Shown here: positions 6,742 through 10,349 of the stretch, one piece after another
How positions within the stretch are numbered: the stretch's first letter is position 1
Layout of the letters: every line of letters starts with the position of its first letter
Assembly: GCA_029262935.1 (NCBI GenBank)
Contig: JAJCYK010000638.1
Location: 1 to 10,349, forward strand
Reading direction: 5' to 3'
DNA length: 10,349 bases
Origin: Cytophagales bacterium
GTDB lineage: Bacteria; Bacteroidota; Bacteroidia; Cytophagales; Cyclobacteriaceae
The notes under the pieces: generated by a model
The model's input: the letters and a program-made list of their open reading frames with translations, nothing else
Databases searched by the model: none
What the model was told of the DNA's origin: nothing
Program-made: the position numbers and the translations under genes

Positions 6742-7887
6742 TTATTTTAATAAATTGGAAAACAAGGTTTCTAGTAATACGCCACTTTGGTCTTGGGTAT
6801 ATTCCCAAAACATGACGCCTCCCAATCCTCGTTTTTTTACAAATTCACACTTATGACTTAGTGATTCTGCATCGTCATAGGTTATAATGGTTTTTGTAGT
6901 GGCGTTCCATAGATACGGCGCTCTGGCCTGTTGGTCCCAATGCCGTTGATAGGCTCCCTTGGCAATTAAGTCCTGGATAGTATCGTGCTTCATAGCAAAA
7001 CTCTTACCCTCATATTCACGATAGAGGAATAAGCCGTCATTTGAGGTAACACCCTCCCAGCCACGGCCGTAAAATGCTGCACCAATAACCAGCTTTTCTT
7101 TGGGGATCCCTGCCGCAATGTGCTGCTCAACAGCGATTTGGGTGTTCTCCAATCGATTGGGATTAGCACTTGTATGGTATAATCCGGTATGGTGACCGGT
7201 TACATCGGACCAACCTCCATGAAAATCATAGGTCATGATGTTGATAAAATCCAAGTAGCGTTGAGCCTCTCCCATATTGGTATGATCGAGGTAATTTTGA
7301 TTGGCAGCAGTGGCAATGGTTAAAAGATAGCTATCCGCATCAGACTTGTGGTCCTTTTTGCTTTGAGCATCCAATTTTTCACGCAAGACCTTTAATAGCA
7401 AAGTAAAATTGGCCTTGTCCTCTTTTCTAAAGACGTTGTCCTCACCTTTTTGACCAGGGTATTCCCAGTCCAAGTCAATACCATCGAGACGGTATTTAAT
7501 TAAAAACTCAAGGGCGCTACTAGCAAATATTTCCCTTGATTCTTCAGTTAATGCAGCGTCAGAGAAATGATTGGACCAACTCCAGCCGCCTACGGAGATG
7601 AGCGTTTTCAAGTGAGGATTACGTTCCTTCAACTTGTTAAGTTGCTGAAAATTAGCAGAGTCAAGTGGCTGACCCGATAATACCCGACCGTTTGCTATGT
7701 TGGCGAAAGCATAATTAATATGGGTGATCTTGTGCGCTTGAATTTGGTCAATCGCCATACCTCTGGAACCAGAGAAGTAGGCAATTACTTTGTAAGATGT
7801 TTCGGTAGATTCTTGTTGATCCTGGCCATAACAAACGAATGCCACCTCTAAAACAAATACCACCATTAGAATACGTTTCAGGATCAT
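6742..7887 (-). CDS. Secreted glycoside hydrolase family 18 chitinase
   Basis: Hydrolyses beta-1,4 bonds of chitin or related GlcNAc polymers with retention, using substrate assistance. At 381 residues it is essentially a signal peptide (about 1-21, ending VCYG/QDQQ) plus one catalytic TIM barrel from about residue 32. Visible GH18 marks are VIAYFSG (34-40), THINYAFA (55-62), the SxGG strand ISVGGWSWS (97-105), the catalytic DGIDLDWE (135-142) with Glu142 as acid, MTYDFHGGW (218-226), AAFYGRGWEG (270-279) and the strand-8 GVMFWEYTQD (357-366). The stretch of about 75 residues between strands 7 and 8 suggests the alpha+beta insertion domain of ChiA-like, processive-type subfamily A enzymes. 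No carbohydrate-binding module or type IX secretion tail is present, so it may be periplasmic or released by another route. It heads a probable two-gene unit with the unknown secreted protein downstream. Confidence 0.95.
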   Translation of the reverse strand: MILKRILMVVFVLEVAFVCYGQDQQESTETSYKVIAYFSGSRGMAIDQIQAHKITHINYAFANIANGRVLSGQPLDSANFQQLNKLKERNPHLKTLISVGGWSWSNHFSDAALTEESREIFASSALEFLIKYRLDGIDLDWEYPGQKGEDNVFRKEDKANFTLLLKVLREKLDAQSKKDHKSDADSYLLTIATAANQNYLDHTNMGEAQRYLDFINIMTYDFHGGWSDVTGHHTGLYHTSANPNRLENTQIAVEQHIAAGIPKEKLVIGAAFYGRGWEGVTSNDGLFLYREYEGKSFAMKHDTIQDLIAKGAYQRHWDQQARAPYLWNATTKTIITYDDAESLSHKCEFVKKRGLGGVMFWEYTQDQSGVLLETLFSNLLK

Positions 7888-7891
7888 TTAG

Positions 7892-7975
7892 CAGGGGTTT
7901 AAGTTTGGAGTTTCGTTTGTAAAAACAAAACATTAATTTACTGATTTTACTGGTAATAATGAAGTAAAACCCCTG
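7892..7975. repeat. Inverted repeat flanking the chitinase promoter region
   Basis: CAGGGGTTT (7892-7900) and AAACCCCTG (7967-7975) are exact reverse complements in the 84-bp segment just upstream of the chitinase start. The arm nearest the gene is 4 bp before the ATG. The arms are 75 bp apart, about seven helical turns, so they could be paired operator sites; a simple hairpin is unlikely with so long a loop. I found no convincing -33/-7 promoter between them. Confidence 0.35.
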
Positions 7976-8036
7976 GCTATTGTTATTAAAATATTATGAG
8001 TGAATCAGCGTTGTCATAACGGGCTAGTATTCAATT

Positions 8037-8069
8037 TCAGCAATTTAATAAAGTGATTTATATTGCTGA
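8037..8069. repeat. Inverted repeat in the divergent intergenic region
   Basis: TCAGCAAT (8037-8044) and ATTGCTGA (8062-8069) are exact 8-bp reverse complements with a 17-nt centre. Pairing could continue for 3 bp after one mismatch. It lies between the divergent chitinase and lipoprotein genes, 150 bp from the first and 75 bp from the second. It may be an operator or a hairpin. Apart from this and the repeat nearer the chitinase, 7888-8144 shows no gene. Confidence 0.3.
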
Positions 8070-8130
8070 TTACCAATTGTATAGATAAGAGGATACAACC
8101 ATTTTTTGAAAATAGGAGTCTATATGTTAT

Positions 8131-8136
8131 AGAAGG
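8131..8136 (+). promoter_or_regulatory. Shine-Dalgarno-like site for the small lipoprotein
   Basis: AGAAGG lies 8 nt before the ATG at 8145. It is the clearest ribosome-binding site in the window, where most genes lack one, and it supports this start. Confidence 0.5.
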
Positions 8137-8144
8137 CAAATACT

Positions 8145-8588
8145 ATGAAAACGACTGCTGTATTCTTAATGATTTTCTCCTTGATGTTGTTTGGCTCCTC
8201 CTGTGAGGAAAACGACTGTTGTAACTTAGATGAATCGTCGGATTTGATAGGTAATTTTTTACTGATTGAAAGAGGTTATTCACCAGGCATTGGATACATC
8301 GTGACACCGGTGAGTCCTTCACCACCGCAGACCATTACACTACACGCTAGTGGGGAGTTTAGCACCACTGTGCAGGAATTAGTAGATTACAAATACTACC
8401 AAGTTATTCAGGATGCTGCCAACGACGTGCATATATTAGCACTCTTCGAGCACCTACCACTCACTGCAATAAAATATGATGAGCTGAAACACAGCTACAA
8501 TATTGTTTTTGAGGATGGCCTGGTAAAATTATACTTCAGATTTTGCATCGAAGGGTGTCATTTAGGCTTCAACAAAATGGCATCTTAA
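8145..8588 (+). CDS. Small lipoprotein, lipocalin-like
   Basis: A 147-residue exported lipoprotein. The signal peptide (hydrophobic core about 5-16) ends in GSSC with Cys20 as the likely lipidation site. The -3 Gly is not an ideal lipobox residue. EEND follows the cysteine, an acidic start that in Bacteroidota can direct lipoproteins to the cell surface. Cys25 and Cys26 are also near the N-terminus. The body is beta-rich: LIGNFLLIERGY (34-45), ITLHASGEFST (64-74), YNIVFEDGLVKLYFRF (118-133), then CIEGC (134-138) and FNKM. The order of an opening strand, a 'T-hxxxGxF' strand and a terminal CxEGC-xxFxK resembles small lipocalin-like lipoproteins frequent in Bacteroidota; this is recognised by pattern only. 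Cys134 and Cys138 could form a disulphide. It stands alone with its own ribosome-binding site. Ligand and role unknown. Confidence 0.8.
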   Translation: MKTTAVFLMIFSLMLFGSSCEENDCCNLDESSDLIGNFLLIERGYSPGIGYIVTPVSPSPPQTITLHASGEFSTTVQELVDYKYYQVIQDAANDVHILALFEHLPLTAIKYDELKHSYNIVFEDGLVKLYFRFCIEGCHLGFNKMAS

Positions 8589-9185
8589 AAGCACTCCTTA
8601 AGTCATACCATTGAATGCTATTTTTAAATTAAAATTGCTCCTAACCGCATTGTTAAAAAATTCCATGTTTTAACAGTTTCAGCCTTCAATATGTTGATGG
8701 CTCATGTAATTCCAATTTAAAACTGTTGCTCCCTTTTTTACAAAAAGCCTTCTCAAGATCTCAATTCTCCTATGAGCAAAATTTGAAGTATCACCAGATC
8801 ATACCCCCAAATATGATGGTAAAGCTAAAATTAGATAGAATTATACCAAGAAATTGTACAATTCCTAGATGATTAAAATAATCAAACAAGTCAATAAAAA
8901 GTCTATATCTCAGGGCTTTAACTAGTCATTGAATAACATAACTTGAAGTGATTTAAATACAAGAGTTGCAGTATTGATATTCATTTATGCACCACCTTGA
9001 TCGTGATCTTTCTATAAAGAAATGTCCGATTTCTCCTTGTTTTAACAACTAACATATGTTTAAACACCTAATTTATTCAATCCATTCTTAATTTATAAAA
9101 TTGCTTAAAAACACCTGTTAGCAGATGAAATGACCTAAAGCAAAGCCTTGCATTTCAAGAAAAAAAACCAACTAAATTAAACCAA
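8589..9185. other. AT-rich intergenic stretch without a recognisable gene
   Basis: About 597 bp between the lipoprotein and the repeat protein, rich in A/T and full of stops; I see no convincing ORF, tRNA or tandem repeat. Weak structures are an 8-bp inverted repeat TGTTAAAA/TTTTAACA (8651-8675), a second AACAGTTT/AAACTGTT (8672-8679 with 8720-8727) followed shortly by a T-run (8734-8739) that might end the lipoprotein transcript, and TGAAATG/CATTTCA (9126-9132 with 9151-9157) about 30 bp before the next ATG. It probably holds the terminator of the first gene and the promoter and leader of the second, but I could not place a consensus promoter. Confidence 0.5.
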
Positions 9186-10349
9186 ATGAAAAAGCTAGTA
9201 CTACTAATTCCCCTGTTATTAATTACAGGTTTACTCCAAGCTCAAATTCGACTTACATCGGTGGATCCTGTTAACAATAACATCACTATTCGAAACTTCG
9301 GAGCAACACAAGTAGATATATCCGACTACCGTTTATGCTCAAACATAAATTACACCGTGGATCTTGACACAGATGGCTTGGTTAGCATAGTATCTGGTGA
9401 TTTTATCTTGTCTCAAAACGAGGAGGTTACTGTCAATTGGGCCACAGCTGGTGGTTTGCTGGCGGCCGGTCGTGATGCCGGGTTGTATTTACCAGGGGCT
9501 CCTTTAGTGGGTTTTGGCGACCCGGCACAAATGGTAGACTATATGCAATATCTTGGTTCTTTTCCTTTTCCCAGCGGGAGGGAAAATGTAGCTTCCACTA
9601 AAGGTATATGGACCACTGGAACATTTGTTTCTGGTACGGCGCCTTACACCTATACTGGCAACGGTACTGACCTTGGTGCTGGTTTCTGGGAAGGGTTTAG
9701 CGCCCCTGTTTGTTCTATCACCGCCTTAACAGCAGGTACTCAAACGGCTTGTGATCCTGGCACCAATACCTATACCCAACAGGTGACGGTCACCTATGAA
9801 AATGATCCAGGCAGCGGCACATTGGATGTAAACGGTCAGAGCTTTGCTATAGGCAGCAGTCCCCAGACGGTTACCCTTACTGGTTTGGTATCTGATGGAG
9901 CCGCGGTCAATGCCACGGCAAGTTTTAGTGCAGACGGCGCTTGCGTCCTAACGGTGAATAGTTTGTTTACAGCACCGGCGGATTGTACTCCGCAACCTTG
10001 TGCCATCACGGCGGTAGCAGCTGGCTCTCAAACGGCTTGTGATCCAGGCACCAATACCTATACCCAGCAGGTGACAGTTACTTATGAAAATGATCCGGGC
10101 AGTGGCACATTGGATGTAAACGGTCAGAGCTTTGCTATAGGCAGCAGCCCCCAAACGGTTACCCTTACGGGTTTGGTTTCTGATGGGGCCGCGGTCAATG
10201 CCACGGCCAGTTTTAGTGCAGACGGCGCTTGCGCTTTAACGGTAAACAACCTGTTTACTGCACCTGCCAATTGTACCCCCACGCCATGTGCTATTACGGC
10301 GGTAGCAGCAGGTACTCAAACGGCTTGTGATCCAGGCACCAATACCTAT
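9186..10349 (+). CDS. Secreted repeat protein with lamin-tail-like domain (3' end outside window)
   Basis: An open frame of 388 codons from ATG 9186 to the window edge with no stop, so the protein is partial. The signal peptide is about 1-19 (MKKLVLLIPL start, ending LLQA/Q). Residues 21-168 look like a lamin-tail (LTD) domain: VDPVNNNITIRNFGATQVDISDYRLCS, then MVDYMQYLG, GREN, and KGIWTTGTF. From residue 176 come tandem 96-residue modules: two complete and 21 residues of a third, each with Cys at module positions 1, 14, 78 and 92. The modules are Thr/Ser/Gly-rich and beta-prone, consistent with Ig-like surface repeats. The family context suggests an extracellular, possibly type IX-secreted adhesin-like protein, but the sorting domain that would prove this lies beyond the window. 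The ATG follows a purine-rich leader with no Shine-Dalgarno; it is chosen because it yields the signal peptide. Confidence 0.88.
   Translation, partial: MKKLVLLIPLLLITGLLQAQIRLTSVDPVNNNITIRNFGATQVDISDYRLCSNINYTVDLDTDGLVSIVSGDFILSQNEEVTVNWATAGGLLAAGRDAGLYLPGAPLVGFGDPAQMVDYMQYLGSFPFPSGRENVASTKGIWTTGTFVSGTAPYTYTGNGTDLGAGFWEGFSAPVCSITALTAGTQTACDPGTNTYTQQVTVTYENDPGSGTLDVNGQSFAIGSSPQTVTLTGLVSDGAAVNATASFSADGACVLTVNSLFTAPADCTPQPCAITAVAAGSQTACDPGTNTYTQQVTVTYENDPGSGTLDVNGQSFAIGSSPQTVTLTGLVSDGAAVNATASFSADGACALTVNNLFTAPANCTPTPCAITAVAAGTQTACDPGTNTY
9711..10349 (+). repeat. 288-bp tandem repeats (96-residue modules), at least 2.2 copies
   Basis: Copies start at 9711, 9999 and 10287, the last cut off by the window end. 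The period is exactly 288 bp and in frame. Copies 1 and 2 differ by my hand count at about 40 of 288 bases, yet only 8 of 96 residues change, and module residues 11-78 are identical. The variable residues cluster at the two ends (S/A, L/V, T/A, T/S near the start; V/A, S/N, D/N, Q/T near the end). Further copies probably follow. Confidence 0.95.

Noticed and set aside
7748..7933. Minus-strand frame overlapping the start of the chitinase
   Set aside because: It is out of frame with the GH18 coding sequence. The chitinase start at 7887 gives a proper signal peptide, so this is a shadow frame and not a frameshifted extension.
8651..8675. TGTTAAAA/TTTTAACA hairpin as terminator of the small lipoprotein gene
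   Set aside because: The stem is almost all A-T pairs, 60 bp past the stop and without a T-tract, so it is too weak to call as a terminator.
9096..9103. TAAAATTG as a -7 promoter element for the repeat protein
   Set aside because: It differs from TAnnTTTG at one base, but no TTTG lies at the proper distance upstream, so it is not convincing in AT-rich DNA.
9948..10154. Open frame on the minus strand inside the repeat region
   Set aside because: It is antisense to the tandem repeats of the plus-strand secreted protein; its apparent sequence just mirrors the repeat and has no family features.
9711..10349. CRISPR array or mobile-element explanation for the repeats
   Set aside because: The repeats are 288 bp, contiguous, in frame and protein-coding, with no short repeat-spacer pattern, terminal inverted repeats or transposase.

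Overview
The window looks like part of a chromosome from a free-living, probably marine or aquatic, member of the Bacteroidota (Cytophagales- or Flavobacteriia-like). The reasons are an adjacent SusC/SusD outer-membrane pair, starts that mostly lack a Shine-Dalgarno sequence, AT-rich spacers, a lipoprotein with acidic residues just after its lipobox cysteine, and a Cys-containing tandem-repeat surface protein of the kind common in gliding Bacteroidota. The organism assignment is inferred from gene families, not from a marker gene.

Layout: 1-293 is a non-coding leader with a helically phased set of TGCA motifs. 294-4996 holds a susC-like TonB-dependent receptor and its susD-like lipoprotein, 26 bp apart, closed by a strong hairpin terminator (5016-5062). 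A possible promoter then leads to a cutC-family gene (5187-5948). Its stop codon overlaps tail-to-tail with a secreted protein of unknown function (5945-6691, minus strand), and a near-perfect inverted repeat lies in the last codons of cutC. Upstream of that protein on the minus strand is a secreted GH18 chitinase (6742-7887). The two minus-strand genes are probably one transcription unit, with a 14-bp palindrome in the 50-bp spacer. A 257-bp divergent region with two inverted repeats separates the chitinase from a small lipocalin-like lipoprotein (8145-8588, plus). About 600 bp of AT-rich DNA without a recognisable gene follows. The last gene begins at 9186 and runs off the window: signal peptide, lamin-tail-like domain, then 96-residue tandem repeats.

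How they may work together: SusC/SusD binds and imports an oligosaccharide or other nutrient through the outer membrane, and the GH18 enzyme would cut chitin or related GlcNAc polymers outside the cytoplasm. A small chitin/GlcNAc-glycan locus is therefore plausible. However, the genes are not in one operon, and no GH20, regulator or GlcNAc catabolic gene is in view, so the link is only by proximity. CutC is cytoplasmic and its true activity is unsettled. The repeat protein is probably an adhesin or other surface protein unrelated to the glycan genes. I see no mobile element, CRISPR array, tRNA, rRNA or defence system. The signals most worth a second look are the phased TGCA sites, the inverted repeat at the cutC convergent overlap, the operon palindrome, and the repeat module whose core differs only at synonymous sites.
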